Translations under genes and position numbers: made by a program
Part shown: positions 9,038 through 18,687 of the stretch, piece by piece
Numbering within the stretch: the stretch's first letter is position 1
Layout of the letters: each line of letters opens with the position of its first letter
Notes under the pieces: generated by a model
What the model was told of the DNA's origin: nothing
Seen by the model: the letters and a program-made list of their open reading frames with translations, nothing else
Databases searched by the model: none
Source: Rhodococcus sp. W8901
GTDB lineage: Bacteria > Actinomycetota > Actinomycetes > Mycobacteriales > Mycobacteriaceae
Length of the DNA stretch: 64,000 nucleotides
Reading direction: 5' to 3'
Assembly (NCBI RefSeq): GCF_013348805.1
Contig: NZ_CP054690.1
Location: forward strand, 2,170,001 to 2,234,000

Positions 9038-11098
9038 TCAGGGCCGCGACGCCGCGATCCGGGCGAGCGCCTGCCGCACCACCTTCGGGTCCGCCGTCTC
9101 CCAGAACGGCGGCAGCGACGCCCGCAGGTAGCCGCCGTAGCGGGCGGTGGCCAGACGCGAGTCGAGGACCGCGACGACACCCTTGTCGTCGACGCTGCGC
9201 AGCAGACGCCCCACGCCCTGCGCCAGCAGCAGGGCGGCGTGGTTCGCGGCCACCGACAGGAAGCCGTTGCCGCCGCGCGACTCGACGGCCTGCTGGCGGG
9301 CGATGAGCAGCGGATCGTCCGGGCGCGGGAACGGGATCCGGTCGAGGATCACCAGGCTCAGCGACGGGCCGGGAACGTCGACGCCCTGCCACAGCGACAG
9401 CGTCCCGAACAGCGTCGTCGCCTCGTCCTCGGCGAACTTCTTCACCAGCGTGCCCGTGGCGTCGTCGCCCTGGCACAGGATCGGGACGTCGAGGCGTTCG
9501 CGCATCTCCTCGGCCGCGGCCTTCGCGGCGCGCATCGACGAGAACAGTCCCAGTGTGCGGCCACCGGCCGCGGTCACCAGTTCCGCGATCTCGTCCATGA
9601 AGGCGGGGGACAGGCCGTCGCGCCCGGGCGGGGGCAGGTGCCGGGCGACGTACATGATCCCGGCCTTCGCGTGGTCGAACGGCGAGCCGACGTCGAGCGA
9701 ATTCCAGCGCAGCACACCGGCGTCCGACGGCGCCTCCTTGCCGATCGCGGTCGCGGTGTCGCTGCGCGCCGGCGACTCCGGCGGCAGACCCCAGTTGACG
9801 GCTAGCCCGTCGAACGAGCCGCCGACCGTGAGCGTCGCCGACGTCAGCACCACAGTCGACTCCGCGAACAGGCTCGCCCGCAGCAGCCCGCCCACCGACA
9901 GCGGCGCCATCCGGACCACCCGGCGGACGTTTCCGCGGTTCTCGTCGACCGACAGCCACACGACGTCCTTGCGTTTGGCCGGGTCGGGCTCGTCGAACGC
10001 GGTGAGCACCCGGACCGCGCTGTCGTGGATCTCGTCGATCGCCGACAGTGCGGCGTTGCGGGCGGCCGCGGCCTCGGGATCGGCGGCCGCCATGCCGGGC
10101 TTGGACGGCCCGATCGCCGTCCGGACATTCCAGGCGGCGTCGCGGACCGCGGCCAACGCCATCGAGACACCGTCGGGCAGCGCGTCCCAGCGCCCGGCGG
10201 GCAGATCCTCGAGCAGGTCGGTCCAGCCCTCGGCGGCACCCTCGAGCCGGTCGACGTCCTGCTCCTCGACGATCTTGATGCTGCGGCGGGCGGCGGCACT
10301 GATCGCCGACGCCGACAGCTCCGCCGTCGCGACGCCGGTGACCCGGTCGACCAGTTCGTGGGCCTCGTCGATGACGACGACGTCGTGTTCGGGCAGCACC
10401 GCGATGCCGGAGATCGCGTCGATCGCGAGCATCGCGTGGTTGGTGACCACGACGTCGACCTGTGCGGCCTCGGCGCGGGCCCGCTCGGCGAAGCAGTCCT
10501 CGCCGACGGGGCAGCGCGACTTGCCGAGGCATTCGCGGGCGCTGACGCTGACCTGCCGCCAGGCCTGGTCGCTGACGCCGGGCACGAGGTCGTCGCGGTC
10601 ACCGGTCTCGGTGTCCGACGACCACTTCGTGAGCCGCTGCACCTCGCGGCCCAGACGGCTGATCGCGAACGCGTCGAACAGCTCCGCCTCGGGCGGATCG
10701 TCCTGCGCCATGCCCGTGTGGATCTTGTTCATGCACAGGTAGTTGCCGCGGCCCTTGAGGATCGCGAACTGGGGGCGCCGTCCCAACGCCGACGTGAGCG
10801 CGTCCGCCAGGCGCGGCATGTCCCGGTCGACGAGCTGACGCTGCAGCGCGATGGTCGCGGTCGAGACGACGACGGTGCGGCCGGACTCGACGGCGTGGCG
10901 CACGCTCGGCACGAGGTAGGCGAGCGACTTGCCGGTACCCGTCCCGGCCTGCACCGCGAGGTGCTCGCCGGTATCGATCGAGTGGGCGACGGCGGATGCC
11001 ATCGTCAGCTGGTTCTTGCGGGGCTTGCCACCCAACGTCCGGATCGCGACCTCGAGAAGTTCCGGGACATTGGGCAGCTCTCGGGCACGGTCGGACAC
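9038..11098 (-). CDS. dinG: DinG/XPD-family ATP-dependent DNA helicase
   Basis: 686-residue SF2 helicase, homologous to M. tuberculosis Rv1329c. Walker A GTGTGKS lies in [21 protein letters not shown] and the DEAH box in [13 protein letters not shown]. Four cysteines (one in NYLCMNK, three in [20 protein letters not shown]) fit the 4Fe-4S cluster of XPD/DinG helicases. C-terminal motifs include [23 protein letters not shown] and QGVGRLLRS (motif VI). It unwinds forked or R-loop DNA during repair. The GTG at 11098 follows TACCCT by 6 nt, so it has its own leaderless promoter despite being only 25 bp behind pncA. Confidence 0.93.
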   Translation of the reverse strand: MSDRARELPNVPELLEVAIRTLGGKPRKNQLTMASAVAHSIDTGEHLAVQAGTGTGKSLAYLVPSVRHAVESGRTVVVSTATIALQRQLVDRDMPRLADALTSALGRRPQFAILKGRGNYLCMNKIHTGMAQDDPPEAELFDAFAISRLGREVQRLTKWSSDTETGDRDDLVPGVSDQAWRQVSVSARECLGKSRCPVGEDCFAERARAEAAQVDVVVTNHAMLAIDAISGIAVLPEHDVVVIDEAHELVDRVTGVATAELSASAISAAARRSIKIVEEQDVDRLEGAAEGWTDLLEDLPAGRWDALPDGVSMALAAVRDAAWNVRTAIGPSKPGMAAADPEAAAARNAALSAIDEIHDSAVRVLTAFDEPDPAKRKDVVWLSVDENRGNVRRVVRMAPLSVGGLLRASLFAESTVVLTSATLTVGGSFDGLAVNWGLPPESPARSDTATAIGKEAPSDAGVLRWNSLDVGSPFDHAKAGIMYVARHLPPPGRDGLSPAFMDEIAELVTAAGGRTLGLFSSMRAAKAAAEEMRERLDVPILCQGDDATGTLVKKFAEDEATTLFGTLSLWQGVDVPGPSLSLVILDRIPFPRPDDPLLIARQQAVESRGGNGFLSVAANHAALLLAQGVGRLLRSVDDKGVVAVLDSRLATARYGGYLRASLPPFWETADPKVVRQALARIAASRP

Positions 11099-11104
11099 CG
11101 CAAC

Positions 11105-11110
11105 AGGGTA
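11105..11110 (-). promoter_or_regulatory. -10 box of dinG
   Basis: TACCCT on the minus strand, 6 nt before the dinG GTG (11098) and inside the 25-bp gap after pncA. Confidence 0.5.
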
Positions 11111-11123
11111 CTGCGCGGGGCCG

Positions 11124-11696
11124 TCAGTCGCGGTCGCCGACCTGCCCGACGAGTTCGACACCCGCCGCATCGAGTTCGGCCAGCGCGGCCTCCACGGTGA
11201 CGGGGGACACGCCGGCGGTGAAGGGGAGCAGCACCCGCGTGCGGAATCCCTCGATGGCCGCGTCCAGCGCGGTCGCGCGGACGCAGTGATCGGTCGCGAT
11301 GCCCACCACGTCCACGGCGTCGATGCCGTGGCGGCGCAGCCAGTCGGCGAGCGACTCACCGCGGGCGGAGACGCCCTCGAAGCCCGAGTACGCGGCGCTG
11401 TACTCGCCCTTCGAGAACACCTCCTGCAGCGGCGCGGTCTCGAGCGCCGGATGGAACTGCGCGCCCGGCGTCCCGGCCCGGCAGTGCGGGGGCCATGTGT
11501 CGACGAAGTCGGGGTGATCGGAGAAGTGTGGCCCCGGATCGACGTGGTGGTCCCGGGTCGCGACGATCGCCGCGTAGCCCTGGCCGAACAGGTCGTTGAC
11601 GTCGGTCGCGACGGTGGCGCCGCCGGTGACCGCGAGCGCGCCGCCCTCGCAGAAATCGTTCTGGACGTCGACGACGATCAGTGCCTTCCCGGTCAC
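11124..11696 (-). CDS. pncA: Nicotinamidase / pyrazinamidase
   Basis: Hydrolyses nicotinamide to nicotinate for NAD salvage and activates pyrazinamide in related species. 190 residues. Catalytic triad Asp10 (VVDVQNDF), Lys96 (FSKGEYS) and Cys138 (ATDHCVRATALDA). Metal ligands are Asp49, His51, His57 (RDHHVDPGPHF) and His71 (WPPHC), at almost the same numbering as M. tuberculosis PncA. Of two in-frame GTGs, 11696 is chosen because GGAGGG sits 6 nt upstream; the GTG at 11714 overlaps the pncB stop. It is co-transcribed with pncB, which consumes its product. Confidence 0.95.
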   Translation of the reverse strand: MTGKALIVVDVQNDFCEGGALAVTGGATVATDVNDLFGQGYAAIVATRDHHVDPGPHFSDHPDFVDTWPPHCRAGTPGAQFHPALETAPLQEVFSKGEYSAAYSGFEGVSARGESLADWLRRHGIDAVDVVGIATDHCVRATALDAAIEGFRTRVLLPFTAGVSPVTVEAALAELDAAGVELVGQVGDRD

Positions 11697-11710
11697 GCTC
11701 GTCCCTCCTC

Positions 11711-13063
11711 TCACGTCGTGATCGTCGGCTCGGCCGACATGGCGAAACGGGTCGGCACGGCCGGATCGCCGTGCGAGAGCTTGAGCCCCTCCCAGGGCAG
11801 GCTCACGAGATTGCTCGCGAGCAGCGCGCGGGCGTCCTCGAGCGTCGGTAGGTCGCCGACCAGGTCGCCGCCGCGCACCATCGGGGTGAGCAGTTCCCGC
11901 GCCTCGAGGTCGCCGACCTCCGGGGCCGGCGCGCCGGCGAGGTACAGCACCTCCTCGACGACGGTGCCGGACGGGCGGCTCAGCCGCATCGCCCGCTTGG
12001 TGCCGCCCCGCGACTGCTTGTGGCTGCTGCGCTTCTCGACGGGAACGCCGTCGACCTCGACGAGCTTGTAGACCATGCCCGCCGTGGGTGCCCCGGATCC
12101 CGTCACGAGGGAGGTCCCGACCCCGTACGCGTCGACCGGTTCGGCGCGCAGAGCCGCGATGGCGTACTCGTCGAGATCACCCGAGACGACGATCCTGGTG
12201 CCGGTCGCGCCGAGGCCGTCCAGTTGGTCGCGGACCTGGCGGGCGAGCACACCCAGGTCGCCGGAGTCGATGCGCACGCCGCCGAGCCCGGTGCCCGCCG
12301 CGGCCACGGCGTTCTTGACGCCCTGAGTGATGTCGTAGGTGTCGACCAACAGTGTCGTGCCCACCCCCAGCGCGGCGACCTGCGCGCGGAACGCGGCCTC
12401 CTCCTGCGGCGCTCCGTCCGCGGTGTGCAGCAGCGTGAAGGCGTGCGCGCTGGTTCCCGCGCCCGGCACGCCGTGACGGCGGACCGCCTCGAGATTGGAC
12501 GTCGCGTCGAACCCCGCGAGGTACGCCGCGCGGGCGCACGCAACGGCCGACTCCTCGTGCGCGCGCCGCGACCCCATCTCGATCAGCCGACGACCGTCCG
12601 CGGCGCTCACCATGCGGGCGGCCGCCGACGCGATCGCGCTGTCGTGGTTGAGGATCGACAACGCCAGGGTCTCGAGTAGGACACATTCGGCGAACGTGCC
12701 CCGCACGGACAGGATCGGTGATCCGGGGAAGTACAGCTCGCCCTCGCGGTAGCCGTCGATGTCCCCGGAGAACCGGAAGTCGCGCAGCCAGTCCACGGTG
12801 GAGCTGTCGAGGAAGCGCGAGACGATCTCGAGTTCGGGTTCGCCGAAGCGGAAGTGCGCCAATGCGTCCGGGATTCGGCCCATGCCGCCGACGACGCCGT
12901 ACCGGCGCCCGTCCGGCAGTCGGCGGGCGAAGACCTCGAAGCTGCAGCGGCGGTGCGCCGAGCCGTCGGTGAGGGCCGCCTCGAGCATCGTCAGCTCGTA
13001 CTGGTCGGTGAAAAGCGCGGTACTCGGACGAAGTCCGGTGCTCTCTGCGGGAACGGTTGCCAC
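11711..13063 (-). CDS. pncB: Nicotinate phosphoribosyltransferase
   Basis: Converts nicotinate and PRPP to nicotinate mononucleotide in the Preiss-Handler pathway. 450 residues (M. tuberculosis PncB1: 448). Landmarks are [12 protein letters not shown] at the N-terminus, [56 protein letters not shown] and [12 protein letters not shown]. Start GTG at 13063, 7 nt from a TAAAGT -10 box, so the pncB-pncA operon is probably leaderless. It is divergent from clpS; the two -10 boxes are 45 bp apart. Confidence 0.95.
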   Translation of the reverse strand: MATVPAESTGLRPSTALFTDQYELTMLEAALTDGSAHRRCSFEVFARRLPDGRRYGVVGGMGRIPDALAHFRFGEPELEIVSRFLDSSTVDWLRDFRFSGDIDGYREGELYFPGSPILSVRGTFAECVLLETLALSILNHDSAIASAAARMVSAADGRRLIEMGSRRAHEESAVACARAAYLAGFDATSNLEAVRRHGVPGAGTSAHAFTLLHTADGAPQEEAAFRAQVAALGVGTTLLVDTYDITQGVKNAVAAAGTGLGGVRIDSGDLGVLARQVRDQLDGLGATGTRIVVSGDLDEYAIAALRAEPVDAYGVGTSLVTGSGAPTAGMVYKLVEVDGVPVEKRSSHKQSRGGTKRAMRLSRPSGTVVEEVLYLAGAPAPEVGDLEARELLTPMVRGGDLVGDLPTLEDARALLASNLVSLPWEGLKLSHGDPAVPTRFAMSAEPTITT

Positions 13064-13070
13064 GGGCCCA

Positions 13071-13076
13071 ACTTTA
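13071..13076 (-). promoter_or_regulatory. -10 box of pncB-pncA
   Basis: TAAAGT on the minus strand, 7 nt before the pncB GTG. No NrtR-like site was recognised in the pncB-clpS gap. Confidence 0.45.
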
Positions 13077-13121
13077 CGATTCGGGCGCCGGGCGCGGGTG
13101 TCGAGTTCCGGAGCCACGCCG

Positions 13122-13127
13122 TACCCT
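13122..13127 (+). promoter_or_regulatory. -10 box of clpS
   Basis: TACCCT, 6 nt before the ATG at 13134. This is the same arrangement as upstream of dinG. Confidence 0.5.
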
Positions 13128-13133
13128 GGACGC

Positions 13134-13487
13134 ATGGCGCCGTGTTCCACAATGACTTTCCCGACCGCAGTTCCGGTCGGCAAGATGCCCGCCGCAGCGC
13201 CCCAGGTCTCTCCTGCCGAGGCGGAAATCGAGGAGATGACCGAGGCCCAGGATCGGCCGTGGGTAACTGTCGTCTGGGACGATCCCGTCAACCTCATGCA
13301 CTACGTGACGTACATCTTCCAGAAGCTCTTCGGCTACAGCAAAGCCAAGGCGACGGACCTGATGATGCAGGTCCACAAGGAAGGAAAGGCCGTCGTGTCG
13401 AGCGGTTCGCGCGACAAGGTCGAGAACGACGTGCGCAAGCTGCACGCGGCCGGCCTGTGGGCGACCATGCAGCGCGACAGCAGCTAG
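13134..13487 (+). CDS. clpS: ClpS adaptor for N-degron proteolysis
   Basis: 117 residues. The conserved core [31 protein letters not shown] and the end [16 protein letters not shown] match actinobacterial ClpS (M. tuberculosis Rv1331). ClpS docks on the ClpC/ClpA N-domain and delivers proteins with destabilising N-terminal residues to ClpP. The first 40 residues are a flexible Ala/Pro-rich extension. ATG 13134 is preferred because a TACCCT box lies 6 nt away; ATG 13152 is an alternative. It is followed by a DUF2017 gene, the usual partner. Confidence 0.93.
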   Translation: MAPCSTMTFPTAVPVGKMPAAAPQVSPAEAEIEEMTEAQDRPWVTVVWDDPVNLMHYVTYIFQKLFGYSKAKATDLMMQVHKEGKAVVSSGSRDKVENDVRKLHAAGLWATMQRDSS

Positions 13488-13533
13488 ACGATCGAATCCA
13501 TCCCTCTCGACGGTTAGGAACCCGGGTACAGAC

Positions 13534-14109
13534 GTGCGGACTTGGACCAGGAAGAACTCACTCGGCGGACTGAAACTGCGCTCGGAGATGGACGCCCACG
13601 AGGCGGCGGTCCTGCGGTCGCTGGTGACGTCGGTTTCCGGGCTGCTCGAGGAGCGCGCCGCCTCGGCGCCGACGGACGAGCTGGCCGCGCTGACGGGCCT
13701 GCGGACCGGCAACAGCGAAACCCCGTCCGACGAGGTTCTCGCCCGCCTGTTGCCCGACTTCCAGCGCGCCGACCCCGACCGGCCCGACGACGATTCCGAG
13801 CGCGGCAACGTCAACAGCGCCCTGCGCAGCCTGCACGAGCCGGAGATCATCGACGAGAAGATCGCCGCCGGGTCCGTGGTCCTGCAGACGGTGCCCGCGG
13901 AGGGCGGCAAGGTCGTCATCACCCCGGAGCAGGCCGACGCGTGGTTGGCCGCACTCAACGACGTCCGGTTGGCCCTGGGAACGAACATCGGCATCGACGC
14001 CGACACCCCGGACGAACTCGAGGAGGGCGACCCGCGGGCCCCGCACCTCGACGTCTACCACTGGTTGACGTGGATGCAGGACTCCCTCGTCCAGGCGCTC
14101 CTGTCGTGA
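13534..14109 (+). CDS. DUF2017 family protein (Rv1332-like)
   Basis: 191-residue cytoplasmic protein, conserved next to clpS in Actinobacteria. Helical throughout: EMDAHEAAVLRSLVTSVSGLLEER, then RLLPDFQRADPDRPDDDSE, NSALRSLHEPEIIDEK, TPEQADAWLAALNDVRLALGT and the closing YHWLTWMQDSLVQALLS. The function is unknown; position suggests a role with ClpS or as a regulator. GTG start at 13534. The stop overlaps the GTG of the next gene (GTGA), indicating coupling. Confidence 0.88.
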   Translation: MRTWTRKNSLGGLKLRSEMDAHEAAVLRSLVTSVSGLLEERAASAPTDELAALTGLRTGNSETPSDEVLARLLPDFQRADPDRPDDDSERGNVNSALRSLHEPEIIDEKIAAGSVVLQTVPAEGGKVVITPEQADAWLAALNDVRLALGTNIGIDADTPDELEEGDPRAPHLDVYHWLTWMQDSLVQALLS

Positions 14110-15182
14110 CGGCGCCCCGGTCCGGGCCGTCGGATTCGCTGTCCGACGTCGCCGGCGTCCTCGTCGGCCACGACCACCTGCTCGATCCCGACGCGACGCT
14201 CGGCGCCGGTGCGGCGACCGGATGCACCGTGGTGCTGGTGCCGTCCGGTGCGACCGCGGGCGTCGACGTGCGTGGCGGTGGCCCCGGCACCCGCGAGACC
14301 GACCTCCTCGACCCCAGCCACTCGGTGCAGCAGGTGCACGCCGTCCTGCTGACCGGCGGCAGTGCGTACGGCCTCGCCGCCGCCGACGGGGTCATGCGGT
14401 GGCTCGAGGAACACGACCACGGGATCCCGATGGGGGCGCCCGGCCAGGTGGTCCCCATCGTGCCCGGCGCGGTGATCTTCGATCTGCCCGTCGGCGACTG
14501 GAACGTCCGGCCCACCGCCGAGTTCGGGCGTCGCGCGGCGTCGCGCGCGTCGGGCACCGTCGTCACCGGCAGTGTCGGTGCCGGGACCGGAGCCCGCGCG
14601 GGCGTCATCAAGGGCGGGGTGGGTTCCGCCAGCACCGTCATCGACGGTGGTCCGGCCGACGGTGTCACCGTCGCCGCGCTCATGGTGGCCAATCCGGTCG
14701 GTGCGGTGTGGGATCCCGACACCGGCCTGCCGTGGGGGCTGTCGCTCGCCGACGCCGAACGTCGCGGAATGCGACTGCCGTCGCCCGACGATCTGGCCGC
14801 CGCGAACGAGTTGGGGGCCAAGACGACGGTCCTCAACACCACGATCGGCGTCATCGCAACCGACGCGACGCTGTCCAAGGCCGCCTGCCGACGAGTCGCG
14901 GTCGCCGGACACGACGGTTTGGCCCGCGCCATCCGTCCCGCGCATTCGCCGCTCGACGGCGACACGATCTTCGCGCTCGCCACCGGCGCCCGTGACGTGC
15001 CCGCACCCGACGGTGTCCCGGCGGCCTTCCCGACGGAACTACCGATCCTCGACGCGGTCTGCACGGCCGCCGCCGCATGCGTGCAGTGGGCGATCGTCGA
15101 CGCGATCCTGTCGGCCACTGCGGTCGCCGGGATCCCGAGCTACCGCGACGTGTTTCCGTCGGCGTTCGGGACTTCCGGCTAG
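14106..15182 (+). CDS. P1-family (S58, DmpA-like) aminopeptidase
   Basis: 358-residue N-terminal nucleophile hydrolase of the DmpA/NylC group, homologous to M. tuberculosis Rv1333. It should self-cleave at Asn244|Thr245 in VLNTTIGVIATDA to expose the nucleophile Thr245. Other family signatures are GCTVVLVPSGATAGVDVRGGGPGTRETDLLDP, LLTGGSAYGLAAADGVM and GSVGAGTGARAG. The physiological substrate is probably N-terminal residues of short peptides or amides. The GTG start overlaps the DUF2017 stop. Confidence 0.9.
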   Translation: MTAPRSGPSDSLSDVAGVLVGHDHLLDPDATLGAGAATGCTVVLVPSGATAGVDVRGGGPGTRETDLLDPSHSVQQVHAVLLTGGSAYGLAAADGVMRWLEEHDHGIPMGAPGQVVPIVPGAVIFDLPVGDWNVRPTAEFGRRAASRASGTVVTGSVGAGTGARAGVIKGGVGSASTVIDGGPADGVTVAALMVANPVGAVWDPDTGLPWGLSLADAERRGMRLPSPDDLAAANELGAKTTVLNTTIGVIATDATLSKAACRRVAVAGHDGLARAIRPAHSPLDGDTIFALATGARDVPAPDGVPAAFPTELPILDAVCTAAAACVQWAIVDAILSATAVAGIPSYRDVFPSAFGTSG

Positions 15183-15225
15183 ACCGCGCGGTCGTTCGAC
15201 ACCGACCGTCATCGGCGATGGTCGG

Positions 15226-15231
15226 TACGCT
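15226..15231 (+). promoter_or_regulatory. -10 box of the rhomboid gene
   Basis: TACGCT, 7 nt before the GTG at 15239. It argues for the GTG start over the ATG at 15218, which would lie upstream of the box. Confidence 0.45.
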
Positions 15232-15238
15232 CGGATTC

Positions 15239-15889
15239 GTGACCGCCGGATCAGAACTGCGCCCCGACCTGCCTCGTGTCCCGCGCCCGCTGTGGCAGCG
15301 GGCGGCGATGACCATCGGCGGGTTCGCGATGGTCCTCTACGTCCTCGAGGCCGTCGACACCGTTGCCGGCAATCCGCTGGACCAGTGGGGGATCGAACCA
15401 CGCACGCTCGACGGCCTGTGGGGAGTCCTGTTCGCGCCGATGCTGCATTTCGGGTGGGGACACCTGTTCGCCAACACGGTGCCGCTGCTGATCCTCGGGT
15501 TCCTGGTGCTGATGTCGGGGATCGGTCGCGGTCTCGCCGCGACCGGGATCATCTGGGTGATCGGCGGGGTCGGTACGTGGCTCACCGGCGGCGTCGGTGC
15601 GCATCTCGGCGCGTCGGTGCTGGTGTTCGGCTGGCTCACGTTCCTGCTGGTGCGGGGGATCTTCACCCGCAGCATCGGACAGATCCTGCTCGGTGTGGTG
15701 GTGTTGTTCGTCTACGGCGGCATGATGTGGGGCGTGTTGCCCGGGCAGTACGGGATCTCGTGGCAGGGGCACCTGTTCGGCGCGATCGGAGGCGTCGTCG
15801 CGGCGTGGGTGCTGTCGTCCGACACGCGCAGGCGCCGGACCGCGGTGCCGACGGTCGGCACGTCCGGGATCCAGCTTCCGCGCACCTAG
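15239..15889 (+). CDS. Rhomboid-family intramembrane serine protease
   Basis: 216-residue, six-helix membrane protein related to M. tuberculosis Rv1337. FAPMLHFGWGHLFANTVPLL carries the conserved HxxxN. The catalytic Ser is Ser126 in HLGASVLVFGW, and the catalytic His is His178 in SWQGHLFGAIGG. The residue after Ser126 is Val, where most rhomboids have Gly (GxSG). Cleaves single-pass membrane proteins within the bilayer; the substrate is unknown. The murI gene that follows in M. tuberculosis is absent here. Confidence 0.85.
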   Translation: MTAGSELRPDLPRVPRPLWQRAAMTIGGFAMVLYVLEAVDTVAGNPLDQWGIEPRTLDGLWGVLFAPMLHFGWGHLFANTVPLLILGFLVLMSGIGRGLAATGIIWVIGGVGTWLTGGVGAHLGASVLVFGWLTFLLVRGIFTRSIGQILLGVVVLFVYGGMMWGVLPGQYGISWQGHLFGAIGGVVAAWVLSSDTRRRRTAVPTVGTSGIQLPRT

Positions 15890-16040
15890 AACCGCCCTCT
15901 GATCTGCGGGTCGCTGACTCGGCGATCACATGCTCGACCCGTGCGCCGACGGATCACAATCCGACGGCAGATGTGAGTTCACACAGCCGAAAGTGCCCGA
16001 AGCTTTTTGAGAGCGCGGTGGTCGTGGCAGCATGGTTTGC

Positions 16041-16799
16041 ATGCGCATTACGGTCCTGGGATGTTCGGGCAGCGTCTCCGGACCCGACTCGGCTGCTTCG
16101 GGCTACCTCGTGACGGCTCCGGGTACCCCACCGGTGGTCATGGATTTCGGCCCCGGTGTGCTCGGCGCGCTGCAGCGATACGCCGACCCAGGTGAGGCCA
16201 CGATCCTGCTGTCGCACCTGCACGCCGACCACTGCCTCGACATGCCGGGCCTGCTCGTGTGGCGCCGCTACCATCCCAATCCGCCGGCCGGCCGGGCCCT
16301 CGTCTACGGCCCCACGGACAGCGCGTGCCGTATCGGCGTCGCATCGGCCGAGTGCGGCGGTGACCTCGACGACATCTCCGACACCATCGATCTGCGCAGC
16401 TGGTCCGACGGCCACGTCGCCGAGATCGGCGAGATCACGGTGGAGGCGCGCCGGGTCAACCACCCCCCGGAGGCGTACGGGTTCCGCGTCACCAGCAAGA
16501 CCGGCCGGGTCCTCGTCTACACCGGCGACACCGGCATCTGCGAGTCCGTCGTCGAGCTGGCGCGGGGCGCGGACGTGCTGCTGTCGGAGGCGTCGTGGAC
16601 GCACAGCCCCGACCGTCCCGAGGGCATCCACCTGTCCGGGACCGAGGCCGGGCAGATCGCGACCCGTGCAGGGGTCGGCGAGCTACTGCTCACCCACATT
16701 CCGCCGTGGACGTCCCGCGAGGACGTCATCGCCGAGGCCAAGGCCGAGTTCTCCGGACCGGTGCACGCGGTGTCGGCCGGCGACGTCTACACCGTCTGA
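16041..16799 (+). CDS. MBL-fold cyclic nucleotide phosphodiesterase (Rv1339-like)
   Basis: 252-residue metallo-beta-lactamase fold hydrolase. The zinc motif HLHADH covers residues 59-64 (LLSHLHADHCLDMPGL), followed by VYTGDTGI, EASWTHSPDRPEGIHLSG and LLTHIPPWTSREDVI. It is very close to M. tuberculosis Rv1339, an atypical class II cAMP phosphodiesterase, so it probably lowers intracellular cAMP. Start ATG 16041 gives the conserved MRITVLGCSGS; ATG 16032 in the same frame is possible. Confidence 0.9.
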   Translation: MRITVLGCSGSVSGPDSAASGYLVTAPGTPPVVMDFGPGVLGALQRYADPGEATILLSHLHADHCLDMPGLLVWRRYHPNPPAGRALVYGPTDSACRIGVASAECGGDLDDISDTIDLRSWSDGHVAEIGEITVEARRVNHPPEAYGFRVTSKTGRVLVYTGDTGICESVVELARGADVLLSEASWTHSPDRPEGIHLSGTEAGQIATRAGVGELLLTHIPPWTSREDVIAEAKAEFSGPVHAVSAGDVYTV

Positions 16800-16839
16800 C
16801 CGCAACCGGCGCCCCGCCCGCGCACTCCCGCGCGGCGAC

Positions 16840-16845
16840 TAGGCT
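16840..16845 (+). promoter_or_regulatory. -10 box of rph-rdgB
   Basis: TAGGCT followed by 8 nt and the rph GTG at 16854; no ribosome binding site, so probably leaderless. Confidence 0.5.
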
Positions 16846-16853
16846 CTCGGAAC

Positions 16854-17636
16854 GTGACGACACGAGAAGACGGTAGGACCGACGATCAGCTCCGCGAGGT
16901 TCGGATCACGCGGGGATTCACCAACCACCCGGCGGGTTCGGTGCTGGTGGAGTTCGGCAACACCCGGGTGATGTGCACCGCGAGCGTCGAGGAGGGCGTG
17001 CCGCGCTGGCGCAAGGGTTCGGGGCTGGGCTGGCTCACCGCCGAGTACGCGATGCTCCCGGCCGCCACGCACACCCGCAGCGGCCGCGAATCGGTCAAGG
17101 GCAAGGTCGGCGGGCGCACCCAGGAGATCAGCCGCCTCGTCGGTCGTTCGCTGCGCGCGTGCATCGACCTCGCCGCGATCGGTGAGAACACCATCGCGAT
17201 CGACTGCGACGTGCTGCAGGCCGACGGCGGCACCCGCACCGCGGCCATCACCGGCGCCTACGTCGCGCTGGTGGACGCCGTGACCTACCTGCGCGCCGCC
17301 GGGCGTCTGGCGGACCCCCAGCCCATCTCGTGCGCCATCGCCGCCGTCAGCGTCGGTGTCGTCGACGGACGTGTGCGCCTGGACCTGCCCTACGAGGAGG
17401 ACTCGCGCGCCGAGGTCGACATGAACGTCGTCGCGACCGACACCGGCACCCTCGTCGAGATCCAGGGCACCGGAGAAGGTGCCACGTTCCCGCGGTCGAC
17501 GCTCGACAAGCTGCTCGACTCGGCGCTCGCCGGCTGCGAGCAGCTGTTCGAGATCCAGCAGGCCGCGCTCGCCGAGCCGTACCCGGGCACGCTGCCGGAG
17601 CCGGCCGAGCCGAAGAAGAAGGCGTTCGGCAGTTGA
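16854..17636 (+). CDS. rph: Ribonuclease PH
   Basis: Phosphorolytic 3'-5' exoribonuclease that trims tRNA and other RNA 3' ends. 260 residues, the normal length. Signature blocks are [97 protein letters not shown] and [19 protein letters not shown]. The GTG start is set by the TAGGCT box. The stop overlaps the TTG start of rdgB. Confidence 0.97.
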   Translation: MTTREDGRTDDQLREVRITRGFTNHPAGSVLVEFGNTRVMCTASVEEGVPRWRKGSGLGWLTAEYAMLPAATHTRSGRESVKGKVGGRTQEISRLVGRSLRACIDLAAIGENTIAIDCDVLQADGGTRTAAITGAYVALVDAVTYLRAAGRLADPQPISCAIAAVSVGVVDGRVRLDLPYEEDSRAEVDMNVVATDTGTLVEIQGTGEGATFPRSTLDKLLDSALAGCEQLFEIQQAALAEPYPGTLPEPAEPKKKAFGS

Positions 17637-18244
17637 GCGGCAGGATCCTGGTAGCCAGCCGCAACGCAAAGAAGCTCGGTGAGCTGCGGCGCGTGCTCGC
17701 CGCCGCCGGTATCGACGGCCTCGAGGTGATCGGCCTCGACGAGGTGCCGGAGTTTCCGGAGACCCCGGAGACCGGCGCGACCTTCGAGGACAACGCGCTC
17801 GTCAAGGCCCTCGACGGTGCCGCCGCCACTGGCCTGCCGTGCGTCGCCGACGACTCCGGGCTCGAGGTCGATGCCCTGAACGGCATGCCCGGCGTCCTCT
17901 CGGCTCGCTGGAGCGGTGCCCACGGAAACGACGACGCGAACACCGCGCTGCTGCTGGGTCAGCTGTCGGACACGCCGGACGAGCGGCGTGGCGCGGCCTT
18001 CGTGTCGGCGTGCGCGCTCGCGATCCCGGGCGCGGGCCCGATCGTGGTACGGGGAGAGTGGCGTGGGCGGATCGTCCGCGAGCCGCGCGGCGACAACGGA
18101 TTCGGCTACGACCCCGTCTTCGAACCCGGTGGTGAGCAGCGGACGTCGGCCGAGTTGTCGCCGCAGGAGAAGGACGCGGCCTCGCACCGCGGACGCGCGC
18201 TGGCCCAGTTGGTGCCGGCCCTCGCGCAGCTCGCACGCCGATAG
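17633..18244 (+). CDS. rdgB: Non-canonical purine NTP pyrophosphatase (RdgB/HAM1)
   Basis: Hydrolyses dITP, ITP and XTP to monophosphates, cleaning the nucleotide pool. 203 residues: [18 protein letters not shown] at the N-terminus, then [58 protein letters not shown] and [10 protein letters not shown]. The start is TTG 17633, overlapping the rph TGA (TTGA); no ATG or GTG lies before the conserved N-terminus. A strong hairpin follows the stop. Confidence 0.93.
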   Translation: MSGRILVASRNAKKLGELRRVLAAAGIDGLEVIGLDEVPEFPETPETGATFEDNALVKALDGAAATGLPCVADDSGLEVDALNGMPGVLSARWSGAHGNDDANTALLLGQLSDTPDERRGAAFVSACALAIPGAGPIVVRGEWRGRIVREPRGDNGFGYDPVFEPGGEQRTSAELSPQEKDAASHRGRALAQLVPALAQLARR

Positions 18245-18250
18245 AGACGC

Positions 18251-18284
18251 ACGAAGGGCCCGTCCTGACGGACGGGCCCTTCGT
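18251..18284. terminator. Bidirectional terminator hairpin after rdgB
   Basis: Perfect 15-bp stem (18251-18265 with 18270-18284, arm ACGAAGGGCCCGTCC) and loop TGAC, placed between convergent rdgB and the DUF3817 gene. Confidence 0.85.
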
Positions 18285-18300
18285 CGTGTGCGGGGTGGGA

Positions 18301-18687
18301 TCAGACTCCGAAGTCGCGCTTCACCTGGACGGTGCGCCAGTGCTCGACGAAGAACGACAGGAACGGGACGGTGCCGGCCAGTAGCGTGCCGATCGTGCGG
18401 CTCGCAGGCCAGCGGACCTTCACGGCGAGGTCCATCGTGAGGATCAGGTACACGAAGTACACCCAGCCGTGCACGATCGCGATCCAGGTCGGCAGGTTGT
18501 CGACGCCGAAGATGTACTTCGCCACCATCTCGGCGGTGAGCACGAGCAGCCAGATACCGGTCGCGTACGCGAGTACCCGGTAGCGCAGGAGTGCCCCGGC
18601 GATCTTCTTCCTGTCGCCCTCCGTGGGCGTCGCCGGCGCGGGCGCGGTGGTCTGCTGTGGGGTGGTCTCGTTCGGGCCGCCGCTCAC
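18301..18687 (-). CDS. DUF3817 membrane protein (Rv1342c-like)
   Basis: 128 residues. A polar Pro/Thr-rich N-terminus is followed by three helices (VLAYATGIWLLVLTAEMVA, IAIVHGWVYFVYLILTMDLAV, TIGTLLAGTVPFLSFFVEHW), which is the DUF3817 layout. The function is unknown. The GTG start at 18687 overlaps the stop of the upstream gene, so the two are coupled. Confidence 0.85.
   Translation of the reverse strand: MSGGPNETTPQQTTAPAPATPTEGDRKKIAGALLRYRVLAYATGIWLLVLTAEMVAKYIFGVDNLPTWIAIVHGWVYFVYLILTMDLAVKVRWPASRTIGTLLAGTVPFLSFFVEHWRTVQVKRDFGV

Noticed and set aside
15972-15983. TGTGAGTTCACA, a CRP-like half-site pair upstream of the cAMP phosphodiesterase
   Set aside because: The half-sites are separated by 2 bp instead of the 6 bp of the mycobacterial CRP site, and the centre is not symmetrical.
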